Source: Bacteroidales bacterium
Lineage (GTDB): Bacteria > Bacteroidota > Bacteroidia > Bacteroidales > P3
Reading direction: 5' to 3'
Assembly (NCBI GenBank): GCA_017545365.1
Contig: JAFWOP010000145.1
Coordinates: 1-31,452, forward strand
DNA length: 31,452 nt
In this document: positions 1-7,759 of the stretch, one piece after another
How the letters are laid out: every line of letters begins with the position of its first letter
How positions within the stretch are numbered: position 1 is the first letter of the stretch
Translations under genes and position numbers: made by a program
Notes under the pieces: generated by a model
What the model saw: only the letters and a program-made list of their open reading frames with translations
Told to the model about the DNA's origin: nothing
The model's database searches: none

Positions 1-2
1 AT

Positions 3-359
3 GAAAATGATACTGAACGTGATAATGAAAATGAAAAAGAAAGCAGCAGCATAGCTGCTGTTGACATTAGCGATCCAGTCGCTAATGCAGAGGCAGCAGC
101 AGCGGCGGCAAGTTTTAATTTAGAAGAAGCAAAGGAATACTGCCTAAAGAACGTCTTGCCGTGGTTTAACAGCATTCTTAAGAACGCAGATAGCAAGATA
201 CAGAGAATCCAGGATTTTAACGACCAAAGAACGGAAAGATTTGTTGCGGTTCACAAGAAATACGGAATCGGGAAGGAGGGGACAACAGGCCGGCATCCAG
301 CCGCAGGGGCAAATGGTTGTGGTGCCAAAAGCATTGCTTTCGGACACCGAAAGCATTGA
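3..359 (+). CDS. C-terminal part of an unrecognised protein, probably frameshifted
   Basis: The open frame runs in from the left edge with no start in the window, so only the C-terminal ~118 codons are seen. An acidic stretch (Glu/Asn/Asp) and an alanine run (about residues 35-42) precede a helical segment with LEEAKEYCLKNVLPWFNSI and a basic stretch around FVAVHKKYGIG. After that point frame 3 turns into unlikely protein (GTTGRHPAAGANGCG). Frame 1 instead reads a natural-looking GIQPQGQMVVVPKALLSD and continues to a TGA at 379-381. One extra base near the G-run at 270-280 would explain this, so the gene is either broken or carries a sequence error. I do not recognise the family. The last codons lie in the first unit of the palindromic repeat that follows. 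Confidence is moderate that it is a real gene and low for anything more. Confidence 0.5.
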   Translation, partial: ENDTERDNENEKESSSIAAVDISDPVANAEAAAAAASFNLEEAKEYCLKNVLPWFNSILKNADSKIQRIQDFNDQRTERFVAVHKKYGIGKEGTTGRHPAAGANGCGAKSIAFGHRKH

Positions 360-492
360 CTTTGCATCGCTACCTCATTGACTTTAGACGCTGGGAGCTA
401 TGCTTTTGCAGTCTGAAAGCAATGCTTTTGCAATCTGAAAGCTATGCTTCTGCTGGCTGAAAGCTATGCTCCGACACTCTGAAATGATTGCA
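328..492. repeat. Degenerate tandem palindromic units (AAAGCA-W-TGCTTT)
   Basis: About seven units spaced 18-23 bp apart carry the core AAAGCAATGCTTT, an inverted repeat with 6-bp arms around one base. The clearest are at 328-340 (AAAGCATTGCTTT) and 416-428. Degenerate copies follow near 349, 396, 437, 459 and 480. The first unit lies inside the end of the preceding reading frame, so the array seems to begin in coding sequence and decay downstream. Confidence 0.6.
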
Positions 493-706
493 ACGGGAAC
501 CTCCCCTGTCGCCTCCAAAGGAGGGGACTATGCTGGGTGCTAAGCTTTTGAACCTGCGGGCATCTTTGCCCCCTGCAAACTTTTGCGCACTCTTTTTCCC
601 CTTGCTGCGAATTATTGCAAACCTAAATGCTTGCAAGGATGACGGAAAAGCATTACCTTTGCCGACGAAATTCATTCACAAACATTCATAACAAATAGTA
701 AAAACA
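382..706. other. Intergenic gap: repeat remnant plus promoter
   Basis: This gap holds the tail of the palindromic array. It also holds a GC-rich piece at about 497-530 with a CCTCC-AAA-GGAGG hairpin, related to the GC-rich elements elsewhere in the window. The promoter of the downstream secreted-protein gene is at 631-661. I see no convincing gene here; the short frames are not protein-like. Confidence 0.5.
631..661 (+). promoter_or_regulatory. Bacteroidetes-type promoter for the secreted protein at 707
   Basis: TTGC at 631-634, a 19-bp spacer, then TACCTTTG at 654-661 fit the Bacteroidetes sigma-ABfr pattern (-33 TTTG/TTGC, -7 TAnnTTTG). The start of transcription would fall near 668, leaving a leader of about 40 nt. 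The 15 bases around the -33 box (AAATGCTTGCAAGGA, 625-639) recur exactly at 31373-31387. Confidence 0.7.
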
Positions 707-1618
707 ATGAAAAAAACAATGATGACACTGGCGCTCCTGCTCACAGCCATCGTGATGAGCGCACAAGTAGCAAGCGTGAAGATCGCGCCGAAGTATCAAA
801 AAGGTGACAACATGCTCTATCGTTCCGTTGGTACGATGACCGTCGGGGGTGAGATTGTCAATCTGACGTCGCTGAACCGTTATTACATCGCCGAGGCAAA
901 CAAAGACGGATACGTCATCGAAACCGTGCTGGAGAAGATGGACAACGATGCGAAGGACCTCACGGGAAAAATTTTGCAGCTCATGCAAGGAGGTCTGAAG
1001 GGCGTGAAGACGGTGTTCACGGCCGATGCCGACGGTAAGATTACGGGCATCAAGAACTTCGACGAGGTGAGGGAACAAGCCACGAAAATGATTGAAGAAC
1101 TGATGAAGGCGCTTGTTGAGGAGATGCCTGAAGCTGCTGGCGTGCTGCCTACCGACATGCTGAAGAACCAGATAACCAGCAGGATCACCGAGGAGGCGGT
1201 CGTCGCACAGGTTGCCAACTCGCCTGGTCCGTTCTCGCTCAACGGAAAGACCATCAGCACAGGCACGATGGATGAGTCGAAGGATGATAACGGCCGTAAG
1301 GTGAAGAATATGTACTTCCTCTCTGCCCCCGACGGTAGCAAGGTAAAGTCGACGACGACCCTGAACATGTCGAAGGAGGACATGAAGAAGATGATTGTGG
1401 AACAGGTGAAGGCCATGATGCCCGACCAGGCAGAGATGGTGGAGCAGAACATCGATCAGCTCATGGAGAGCGGCATGATGAAGATGGAGTCCACCGTGAC
1501 CGCCGACTACGAGTTCCTGCCGAATGGCTGGCTGAAGAGCCTGCGCGTCGTACAGAAGCAGGAGAACATGGGACAGTCCACCGAGATGAACATGAAGACC
1601 GAACTCGTGGAAGAGTAA
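707..1618 (+). CDS. Secreted hypothetical protein (possibly DUF6263-like)
   Basis: 303 residues. The ATG at 707 begins a clean Sec signal peptide (MKKTMMTLALLLTAIVMSA, cleavage likely before Gln20), so the mature protein is exported to the periplasm or cell surface; there is no lipobox. The mature part looks mostly beta-rich (KYQKGDNMLYRSVGTMTVGG near the start). It has a methionine- and acid-rich helical segment around residues 222-265 and ends in a beta-type section (ESTVTADYEFLPNGWLKSL). Length and the opening KxGD pattern resemble DUF6263-type Bacteroidetes proteins, but this is from memory and weak. It stands alone, with its own promoter about 45 bp upstream and a strong terminator 25 bp after the stop, so it is monocistronic. 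No function can be assigned. Confidence 0.85.
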   Translation: MKKTMMTLALLLTAIVMSAQVASVKIAPKYQKGDNMLYRSVGTMTVGGEIVNLTSLNRYYIAEANKDGYVIETVLEKMDNDAKDLTGKILQLMQGGLKGVKTVFTADADGKITGIKNFDEVREQATKMIEELMKALVEEMPEAAGVLPTDMLKNQITSRITEEAVVAQVANSPGPFSLNGKTISTGTMDESKDDNGRKVKNMYFLSAPDGSKVKSTTTLNMSKEDMKKMIVEQVKAMMPDQAEMVEQNIDQLMESGMMKMESTVTADYEFLPNGWLKSLRVVQKQENMGQSTEMNMKTELVEE

Positions 1619-1643
1619 CGAGGGCAGCAGGAGTCTCCTCGTG

Positions 1644-1676
1644 CAACCCTCCCCACCCCGGGGAGGGTTGTTTTTT
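1644..1676 (+). terminator. Rho-independent terminator
   Basis: CAACCCTCCCC (1644-1654) and GGGGAGGGTTG (1660-1670) form a perfect 11-bp stem with an ACCCC loop, followed at once by six T. It ends the secreted-protein gene. An eight-G run follows at 1679-1686. Confidence 0.9.
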
Positions 1677-1687
1677 ATGGGGGGGGT

Positions 1688-1705
1688 AAAAAGGTGGCCG
1701 ACCAC
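1688..1705 (-). terminator. Possible terminator of ssrA
   Basis: On the minus strand, downstream of ssrA, GTGG-TCGG-CCAC (plus 1694-1705) is followed by CTTTTT. The stem is short (4 bp), so this is a candidate only. Confidence 0.35.
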
Positions 1706-1754
1706 GTGCGGAGGGAAGGGGAATGCATCGTGGCCGGCCGGGGGAAGGAGGAGG

Positions 1755-2150
1755 TGGAGCTGGTGGGAGTCGAACCCACGTCCGAACAAGGAAACCGCAC
1801 GCTTTCTACACGCTTATTCCAGACTTCATTTTCGAGCGACGGCAAGACCTGGACCACCAACCGGCGCCTTATCCTCTAAAATTTCATCAAGATGGCGAGG
1901 CACACCCTGACTATTTCCGATTTTCCTGCGCCGCCGGTTCCTCAGATTCGGAACAACATCCTTGGGGCGACGTCTCGTTCCCCCACCTAGTGAAGGAATT
2001 AAGCTAGTAATCTACTGTGCTTCGATTAAGCAGCGAGAGCATACTGTGTGTTGCCAATTAATTTGTTGAAAACTCTGATTTAGGTGGAAGCCCTCGAGCC
2101 ACCGCGTGCTTACGTACCATTTCATCTCGCCGTCAAATCCAGTCAACCCC
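1755..2150 (-). ncRNA. ssrA: tmRNA (ssrA), tag GNTQYALAA
   Basis: The RNA rescues stalled ribosomes: its tRNA-like part is charged with alanine and its short message adds a degradation tag. On the minus strand the 5' end reads GGGGTTGACTGGATTTGACG and the 3' end GGTTCGACTCCCACCAGCTC plus CA. The ends pair as an acceptor stem (GGGGUUG with CAGCUCC), and the T-arm GGTTCGACTCC is typical. The tag frame runs from 2055 to 2026: GGC AAC ACA CAG TAT GCT CTC GCT GCT TAA, giving G-N-T-Q-Y-A-L-A-A. The length, about 396 nt, fits one-piece tmRNAs of this phylum. After the discriminator A the genome reads CCT, so the terminal CCA must be added afterwards. Protein-like frames across 1641-2010 are shadows of this RNA. 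Confidence 0.95.
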
Positions 2151-2186
2151 ATGACAAAGAAAAGACCGCTTGGTCGTTTGCGGCTG

Positions 2187-2216
2187 CAAAGATAGTAATA
2201 AGTTTTGAAACGCAAA
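2187..2216 (-). promoter_or_regulatory. ssrA promoter
   Basis: Minus-strand TATCTTTG (plus 2187-2194) matches TAnnTTTG. A TTTG (plus 2213-2216) lies 18 bp upstream. Transcription would start near 2180, leaving a leader of about 30 nt to be removed from the precursor. A second minus-strand TACCTTTG is at 2282-2289. Confidence 0.6.
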
Positions 2217-2329
2217 AAGAAAACGGCGTTTTTTTTCATTTCCTTGAAAAGTTTCATCGAGTGACGACAAGACATGCGTGACAAAGGTACATTTTTCGCC
2301 ATACATGCTTTTTTTCAATAAAAATTGCT

Positions 2330-2337
2330 TACCTTTG
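2330..2337 (+). promoter_or_regulatory. -7 box of the exopolysaccharide operon promoter
   Basis: TACCTTTG fits the Bacteroidetes -7 consensus. The -33 position has only a T-run (2309-2315), not TTTG, so the promoter may need an activator. The leader to the first ATG at 2440 would be about 95 nt and carries a palindrome and a hairpin, listed separately. Confidence 0.55.
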
Positions 2338-2359
2338 CAACAATTTAGCGTTTTTGGAG

Positions 2360-2413
2360 TTATTATATATAATAATGTCGGAAGTTAATGAAGTTAAAGG
2401 AAGTTCTTTAACT
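2360..2413 (+). promoter_or_regulatory. Palindrome and hairpin in the exopolysaccharide operon leader
   Basis: TTATTATATATAATAA (2360-2375) is a perfect 16-bp palindrome. AGTTAAAG (2392-2399) pairs with CTTTAACT (2406-2413) around a GAAGTT loop, and GAAGTTAA-like words repeat from 2381 to 2405. Both lie downstream of the -7 box, so they could act as an operator or as leader RNA structure. Confidence 0.45.
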
Positions 2414-2439
2414 CCCTAAACTATAGTAGATACCAGAAT

Positions 2440-4995
2440 ATGAAGAAAACTCTGATATACATCCTCATCGGGCTGCTGTTGCCACTGGCGGCGGCTGCCC
2501 AGTCGTCGATGACCGACGACCAGGTGATGCGCTTCGTGCTGAAGGAGCATGAGGCCGGTACGACACAAGAACAGATTGTGACGAAGCTCATGCAGCGTGG
2601 TGTTGACATTCAGCAGATTCGCCGTGTGAAGAAAATTGCTGAACGCCAGAAGAACGAGTCTGGACTGGGCATGGTGCAGGACGAGACCATGAGCAAGGCC
2701 AACGACCGCACTCGCAAGACCGAGACGGAGAAGAAGGCTGCCGAGATGACGAACTTGCGCATGCAGGGTGAGCGCAACCAGAAGCACACCTACGATGAAG
2801 AAGACGACGACTTCCTGCAGATGCAGCTGGAGCTGGGTGGGCTGATGCCTGTGGACTCCATCGCCTTGCTGGAGAAGATTCTTGCCGACCGCGAGAAGGA
2901 GAAGCAGAAGGTGTTCGGCCGCGACATCTTCGACAACGAGGAACTGACGTTTGAACCCAGTGTGAACATCCCTACCCCGCAGAACTACGTGCTTGGCCCT
3001 GGCGATGCCGTCTACATCGACGTCTACGGAGCTTCGGCACGCCAGATTGAAACCACCGTAAGCCCCGATGGCTACATCAACATAGAAGGCTTCGGTCCCG
3101 TGCAGGTGAGCGGCCTCACAGTGTCGCAGGCCAATGCCCGTGTGCGGTCAACGCTTGGTGCCCGCTACCAGAGCAGCCAGATTAAGCTCACGCTGGGCGA
3201 GACGCGCTCCATCACCGTGAACGTGATGGGTGAGGTGAAGGCGCCGGGCACCTATACGCTGTCGGCATTCTCCACCGTGTTCCACGCCCTCTACATGGCG
3301 AAGGGCATCAGCGACATTGGTACGCTGCGTAACATCAAGGTGTACCGCCGCAACAAGCTCATCTCGACGGTCGATATCTACGACTATATCCTCAACGGCA
3401 AACAGACGGGCAACATCCGCCTGGCCGACAACGACTTCATCGTCGTCGAGGCCTACGACTGCCTGGTGAACCTCACGGGTAAGGTGAAGCGCCCGATGTT
3501 CTACGAAATGCGTAAGGACGAGAGCGTGGGCACGCTGCTGAAATACTCCGGTGGCTTCACCGGCGACGCCTATAAGAAGTCGGTGCGCGTGTTCCGCAAG
3601 ACGGGCCGCCAATTCTCGGTGTTCAACGTGGGCGAGTTCGACATGTCGACGTTCCATGTGGCCGATGGCGACTCGGTGAGCGTTGACAGCATCCTCGACC
3701 GCTATGAGAACACCGTCGAGCTGAAGGGTGCCGTGTTCCGTCAGGGCATGTACCAGCTGGGCGGCAACATCACCACCGTACGCACGCTCATCGAGGCTGC
3801 CGAGGGTGTGACCGAGGAGGCGTTCTTGAACCGCGCCGTGATGCACCGCATGAAGCCCGACCGCACGCTGGAAGTGCTGAGCGTAGACTTGAAGGGCGTG
3901 TTGGATGGCACTGTAGCCGACATTCCGCTGCGCGAGAACGACGTGCTCTTCGTGCCCACGAAGCAGGAAGCACAGATTGAGCGCACCATCACCATACATG
4001 GTGAGGTGATGTATCCCGGCATCTACCAGTATGCCGATAACGAGACGCTTGAAGACTTCATCCTGCAGGCCGGCGGTCTGAAGGAGAGCGCCTCGACGGT
4101 GAAGGTCGATGTGGCACGCCGCATTGTAGACCCACAGGCCTTAGTGGCCGACACCGTCATCGCCCATACCTATAGCTTCGCGCTGAAGGACGGTTTCGTT
4201 GTAGATGGTGAAACGGGCTTCACGCTCATGCCCTTCGACGAAGTGTATGTGCGCCAGAGCCCAGGCTACAACAAGCAGCAGAATGTCACCATCGAAGGTG
4301 AGGTGATGTTTGCCGGTACTTACACGCTCTCGAGGAAGAACCAGCGCCTGAGCGACCTCATCAAGATGGCTGGCGGCGTTAACGACCGCGCCTTTGCACA
4401 GGGTGCCCGTCTGGAACGTAAGTACACACAGCAGGAACGCCAGCGTGCCGAGGCTGTGTTGAAGAAGACACGTGAGGACTTGGAAGCCAGCATGCAGGAG
4501 CAGGCTGCCCGCACGGGTAATGCCAACCTTGCCAACCTGAGCAATACCGAGCAGCTGAAGAAATACCAGGTGGGCGAGACCTACCCCGTAGGTATCGAGC
4601 TCGACAAGGCACTCGCCAACCCCGGCGGCACCGAGGACATCGTGCTGCGCGAGGGCGACCGCATCTACGTGCCGCAGTATGAGGCAACGGTGAAGATCAA
4701 TGGTGAGGTGCTCTACCCGAACACCGTCGGTTACGTGAAAGGCAAATCGGTGGGCTATTACATCGACCAGGCCGGTGGATTCTCCAGCAAGGCGAAGAAG
4801 CGCCAGACATACATCATCTATATGAATGGTACGGTAGCAAAGGTGGGACACAACGCCAAGCCCATGCCGGGCTGCGAAATCGTCGTGCCTTCGAAGTCGA
4901 TCAACAAGACATCCATCGCCGAGACCCTGAGCATCGCAACGGGTGTGGGTTCGTTGGCTGCCATCATCGCCACGCTGGCTAATCTGCTGAAGTAA
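2440..4995 (+). CDS. Polysaccharide export protein with Poly_export and six SLBB domains
   Basis: 851 residues; Wza-class outer-membrane or periplasmic exporter for the polymer made by this operon. A Sec signal peptide (MKKTLIYILIGLLLPLAAAA) starts at the ATG; no lipobox cysteine follows, unlike classical Wza. A helical acidic segment (residues 25-160) leads to the Poly_export domain (NYVLGPGDAVYIDVYG from about 182). Six SLBB-type repeats follow, beginning near 260 (VNVMGEVKAPGTY), 343, 426, 518, 617 and 751, each with a hydrophobic-x-G-x-V and later a GG or AGG. The last 25 residues form a hydrophobic helix (LSIATGVGSLAAIIATLANLL) that could span the outer membrane as Wza's C-terminal helix does. 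It is the first gene of the operon; a 148-bp repeat-containing gap separates it from flippase 1. Family assignment is firm; topology is inferred. Confidence 0.95.
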   Translation: MKKTLIYILIGLLLPLAAAAQSSMTDDQVMRFVLKEHEAGTTQEQIVTKLMQRGVDIQQIRRVKKIAERQKNESGLGMVQDETMSKANDRTRKTETEKKAAEMTNLRMQGERNQKHTYDEEDDDFLQMQLELGGLMPVDSIALLEKILADREKEKQKVFGRDIFDNEELTFEPSVNIPTPQNYVLGPGDAVYIDVYGASARQIETTVSPDGYINIEGFGPVQVSGLTVSQANARVRSTLGARYQSSQIKLTLGETRSITVNVMGEVKAPGTYTLSAFSTVFHALYMAKGISDIGTLRNIKVYRRNKLISTVDIYDYILNGKQTGNIRLADNDFIVVEAYDCLVNLTGKVKRPMFYEMRKDESVGTLLKYSGGFTGDAYKKSVRVFRKTGRQFSVFNVGEFDMSTFHVADGDSVSVDSILDRYENTVELKGAVFRQGMYQLGGNITTVRTLIEAAEGVTEEAFLNRAVMHRMKPDRTLEVLSVDLKGVLDGTVADIPLRENDVLFVPTKQEAQIERTITIHGEVMYPGIYQYADNETLEDFILQAGGLKESASTVKVDVARRIVDPQALVADTVIAHTYSFALKDGFVVDGETGFTLMPFDEVYVRQSPGYNKQQNVTIEGEVMFAGTYTLSRKNQRLSDLIKMAGGVNDRAFAQGARLERKYTQQERQRAEAVLKKTREDLEASMQEQAARTGNANLANLSNTEQLKKYQVGETYPVGIELDKALANPGGTEDIVLREGDRIYVPQYEATVKINGEVLYPNTVGYVKGKSVGYYIDQAGGFSSKAKKRQTYIIYMNGTVAKVGHNAKPMPGCEIVVPSKSINKTSIAETLSIATGVGSLAAIIATLANLLK

Positions 4996-5143
4996 AGACC
5001 CACCCCCTGCCTGCTCTCCGTCGCGAATGGGGATTCGCTCCCCTTTGTGGGGCCGCAGCCACACCGGTGGCTGCTCTGAAGACCCCAGTCGCCCGTAAGG
5101 GAGGAGAGTCGCACCCCATGCGAAACTTTAATTCATTAGCAAT
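4996..5143. repeat. GC-rich repeat remnant with 8-bp hairpin inside the operon
   Basis: The gap between the exporter and flippase 1 resembles the GC-rich element found elsewhere (AGACCCACCCCCT start; CCCGTAAGGGAGG near 5094). It contains a perfect stem GCAGCCAC (5055-5062) and GTGGCTGC (5067-5074) with a four-base loop and no T-run, so it is not an obvious terminator. It could instead stabilise or process the mRNA. Confidence 0.5.
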
Positions 5144-6694
5144 TTGGGAACAGAAGAACTGACAAAGTCGAAGCGCATTGCGTCGAACACCATGATACTT
5201 TTCGTGCGCGTAGTGGTGACAATGATCATCAACCTCTATGCCGTACGCGTAGTAGTGAAAGCCTTAGGAGTAGAGGACTACGGCATTCTAAATGCCATCG
5301 CCGGCGTAGTGCTTACGAGCACATTCCTCAGCTCAACGCTTACCGTAGCCATCCAGCGTTTCTACTCTTATGCCATCGGCAAGCACGAGGAGCGACGCAT
5401 GCGGGAGATATTCTCGAGCAGCGTGAACATCGTGCTGCTGCTCTCGGTGTTGGTGCTGGTGTTGTTTGAAACCATTGGCGTGTGGTTTGTCACCACGCAC
5501 ATGATGGAGCCTGCAGGAAAGATTCCGTTGGAACGACTCGACGCAACGCTCTGGATATTCCACTTCACGCTGCTCTCGTTTGTGTTCACGCTGCTGCAGA
5601 TTCCATACACCGCAGCCATCTTCGCCCACGAGGACATGAAGCACTACACGGTGATCTCCATCCTCGACTACACCGGGCGACTCATCGTGGCCTGCCTCAT
5701 CGGAAAGGCACTGGCCGACGGACTCATCTTCTACGGTGCCGGACTGCTCGTCGTGGCAGCGCTGGTGTATCTGCTCTACGTCATTGTGGCCCGCAGCCGC
5801 TATGCCGAATGCCACTATCAGCGCGTGACGACGAAGGAGCTCTATCGCGACTTGCTGTCATTCTCCGGCTGGACGATGTATGGAGCGATGGCGGGCGTGG
5901 GAATCGTGCAAGGCACGAACATCCTGCTCACCATCTTCTACGGACCGCTGGCCGTTGCCTCGTATGCCATCGCCAACCTGGTCTACAACTCAGCCAACTC
6001 GCTCTGCAACTGCGTGGTGCTGGCATTCCGACCTGCGATGGTGAAGTCGTATGCACAGCGGCAGGACAACTATCTGTGGCGGCTGTTCAATGCGAACAAC
6101 AAGCTTATCATGTATCTGCTCATGAGCGTCGCCGTGCCCCTGATGGCCGAGATGCGCACGCTGCTGCATTGGTGGCTGGGCGACATCAGCGAAGACGCCA
6201 TCCTGTTTGCCCGCCTGATGATGATCATGATGGTGGTGCTCGCCATGCATCATCCCATCACCACGCTCATTGAGTCGACAGGCCGCGTGAAGCGCTATCA
6301 TGTGGTGGTCGACACACTTACGTTGAGCACACTCATCATCACCTGGACCATGTTCCGACTGGGCATGCCTGCCTACGGTGCATTCGTGTCGATGATCTTC
6401 GTGTGCATCATGGCACATGTGGTCAGACTCATCAGTCTGAAGAAGGTCTATCCTGCCTTCTCCTATGCCACCTACGCCAAGACCGTCGTCCTGCCGGGAC
6501 TGTTCATCACCGTCTGCACCGCTGCCGTCGCCCTGCTGCTGCACTACTCCATTGCGAACACCGTGCTGCGCTTCATCGCGGTGATGGTTGCCTCGCCACT
6601 TGTCACCCTGCAGCTGGTATGGCTGGCAGGTCTCAACGGCAACGAACGCACGATGTTCGGCCAATTCATCAGAAATTACAACCATAAACAATAA
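5144..6694 (+). CDS. Oligosaccharide flippase (Wzx-like, MOP superfamily), copy 1
   Basis: About 516 residues with some 12-14 hydrophobic segments. Such proteins flip lipid-linked oligosaccharide units across the inner membrane. The N-terminus KSKRIASNTMILFVRVVVTM, then YAVRVVVKALGVEDYGI, is the typical opening of Bacteroidetes polysaccharide flippases. No ATG lies upstream of that block: a TAA is at 5129-5131, and TTG at 5144 is the best start. The first ATG (Met17, 5192) would cut into the conserved segment. The gene follows the exporter and is 6 bp ahead of the Wzz-like gene. A second flippase lies two genes downstream, so the two may serve different oligosaccharides or one may be redundant. 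The family is confident, the substrate unknown. Confidence 0.9.
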   Translation: MGTEELTKSKRIASNTMILFVRVVVTMIINLYAVRVVVKALGVEDYGILNAIAGVVLTSTFLSSTLTVAIQRFYSYAIGKHEERRMREIFSSSVNIVLLLSVLVLVLFETIGVWFVTTHMMEPAGKIPLERLDATLWIFHFTLLSFVFTLLQIPYTAAIFAHEDMKHYTVISILDYTGRLIVACLIGKALADGLIFYGAGLLVVAALVYLLYVIVARSRYAECHYQRVTTKELYRDLLSFSGWTMYGAMAGVGIVQGTNILLTIFYGPLAVASYAIANLVYNSANSLCNCVVLAFRPAMVKSYAQRQDNYLWRLFNANNKLIMYLLMSVAVPLMAEMRTLLHWWLGDISEDAILFARLMMIMMVVLAMHHPITTLIESTGRVKRYHVVVDTLTLSTLIITWTMFRLGMPAYGAFVSMIFVCIMAHVVRLISLKKVYPAFSYATYAKTVVLPGLFITVCTAAVALLLHYSIANTVLRFIAVMVASPLVTLQLVWLAGLNGNERTMFGQFIRNYNHKQ

Positions 6695-6700
6695 ACAGAG

Positions 6701-7759
6701 ATGGAAGAAAACAAAAATAAGGACGTCATCGACCTGAGACAACTGTACAAGAAAATCAAGGAACGGAAACGGCTGTTCTTCATTACGCTGCCCGCCACGT
6801 TTGTGTTGTCGTGTCTCTACATCATCTGCTTCCCCCGTTACTACGACACCGACGTGCGACTGGCACCAGAGATGGAGAACTCGATGTCGGGCGGAGCTCT
6901 CGGCTCGCTGGCCGCCTCGTTCGGCTTCGACCTGTCGAACATGGAGTCGGCGGATGCCATCTCGCCCATGCTCTATCCCGACCTGATGTCCGATAATGGC
7001 TTCGTGTCGAAGTTCTTCAATTTCAAGGTGGTGAGCGCCGACGGCGAAATCAACACCAACTACCACGACTATCTGCAGAAGATGCAGAAGCATCCGTGGT
7101 GGGACGACGTGTTCGAGTGGATGCGCAGTCTGCTGCCGAAGAAGCAGGAAGAGACCATTGCCGGAGCCGGCGGCGACGGGAAGTACAATCCCTATGTCCT
7201 GTCGCGGCGCGAAGACGGCCTGATCCACAAGATTCAGGACAACGTGCAGTTCAGCATGGACAAGAAGACGGGTGTCATCACCATCATGGTGCGCGACCAA
7301 GACAAGCTCATCTGCAAGACCGTGGCCGACTCCGTTTGCTCGCTGCTGCAGCAGTTCATCACCGACTACCGCACGAACAAAGCCCGCAACGACCTGAAAT
7401 ACTACACGAAGCTCGCCGCCGATGCCAAGCACGACTACGAGCGTGCCCGCCAGCTCTATGGCAGCTACTCCGACCGAAACATGGATGTAGTGCTCGAGAG
7501 CTACCGCGCCAAGCAGGAAGACCTGGAGAACGACATGCAACTGAAGTTCAACACCTACACCGCCATGCAGACACAGCTGCAGCAGGCCAAGGCCAAGGTG
7601 CAGGAGCGCACGCCCGCCTTCACGTTGCTGAAGGGAGCCTCCGTGCCCATCAAGCCAACGGGTCCGAAGCGCATGATCTTCGTCATTGGTATGGTGATTC
7701 TCGCCTTCTTCGGCACCATCGGCTGGATTCTGAAGGATGAACTGAAGAAAACCGTATGA
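6701..7759 (+). CDS. Wzz-type chain-length determinant protein without kinase domain
   Basis: 352 residues. An N-terminal cytoplasmic segment (VIDLRQLYKKIKERKRLF) leads to TM1 (about 28-45), a large periplasmic region with a coiled-coil part (about 225-300), a proline-containing stretch (SVPIKPTGPKR) and TM2 (about 327-346). This is the layout of polysaccharide co-polymerases, which set polymer length together with the Wzy polymerase. The C-terminus stops just after TM2 (KDELKKTV), so the tyrosine kinase domain of Wzc-type proteins is absent, and no separate kinase is seen. It starts 6 bp after flippase 1, and its stop overlaps the next start (ATGA, 7756-7759), implying translational coupling. 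Confidence 0.92.
   Translation: MEENKNKDVIDLRQLYKKIKERKRLFFITLPATFVLSCLYIICFPRYYDTDVRLAPEMENSMSGGALGSLAASFGFDLSNMESADAISPMLYPDLMSDNGFVSKFFNFKVVSADGEINTNYHDYLQKMQKHPWWDDVFEWMRSLLPKKQEETIAGAGGDGKYNPYVLSRREDGLIHKIQDNVQFSMDKKTGVITIMVRDQDKLICKTVADSVCSLLQQFITDYRTNKARNDLKYYTKLAADAKHDYERARQLYGSYSDRNMDVVLESYRAKQEDLENDMQLKFNTYTAMQTQLQQAKAKVQERTPAFTLLKGASVPIKPTGPKRMIFVIGMVILAFFGTIGWILKDELKKTV

Noticed and set aside
3..359. DUF6261 assignment for the first gene
   Set aside because: Only the C-terminal part is visible and I could not match the family's ending.
1641..2302. Short frames on both strands at 1641-2302
   Set aside because: Most overlap the tmRNA, its promoter or terminators; translations such as VGSTPTSSTS come from the tRNA-like end.
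1755..2440. Genomic island inserted at ssrA
   Set aside because: Islands usually join the 3' end of ssrA; here the polysaccharide operon lies on the 5' side, and no integrase or repeated ssrA end is seen.
3148..5064. Long minus-strand open frames under the exporter gene
   Set aside because: Shadows of a GC-rich, well-defined SLBB gene; the composition is typical of antisense frames.
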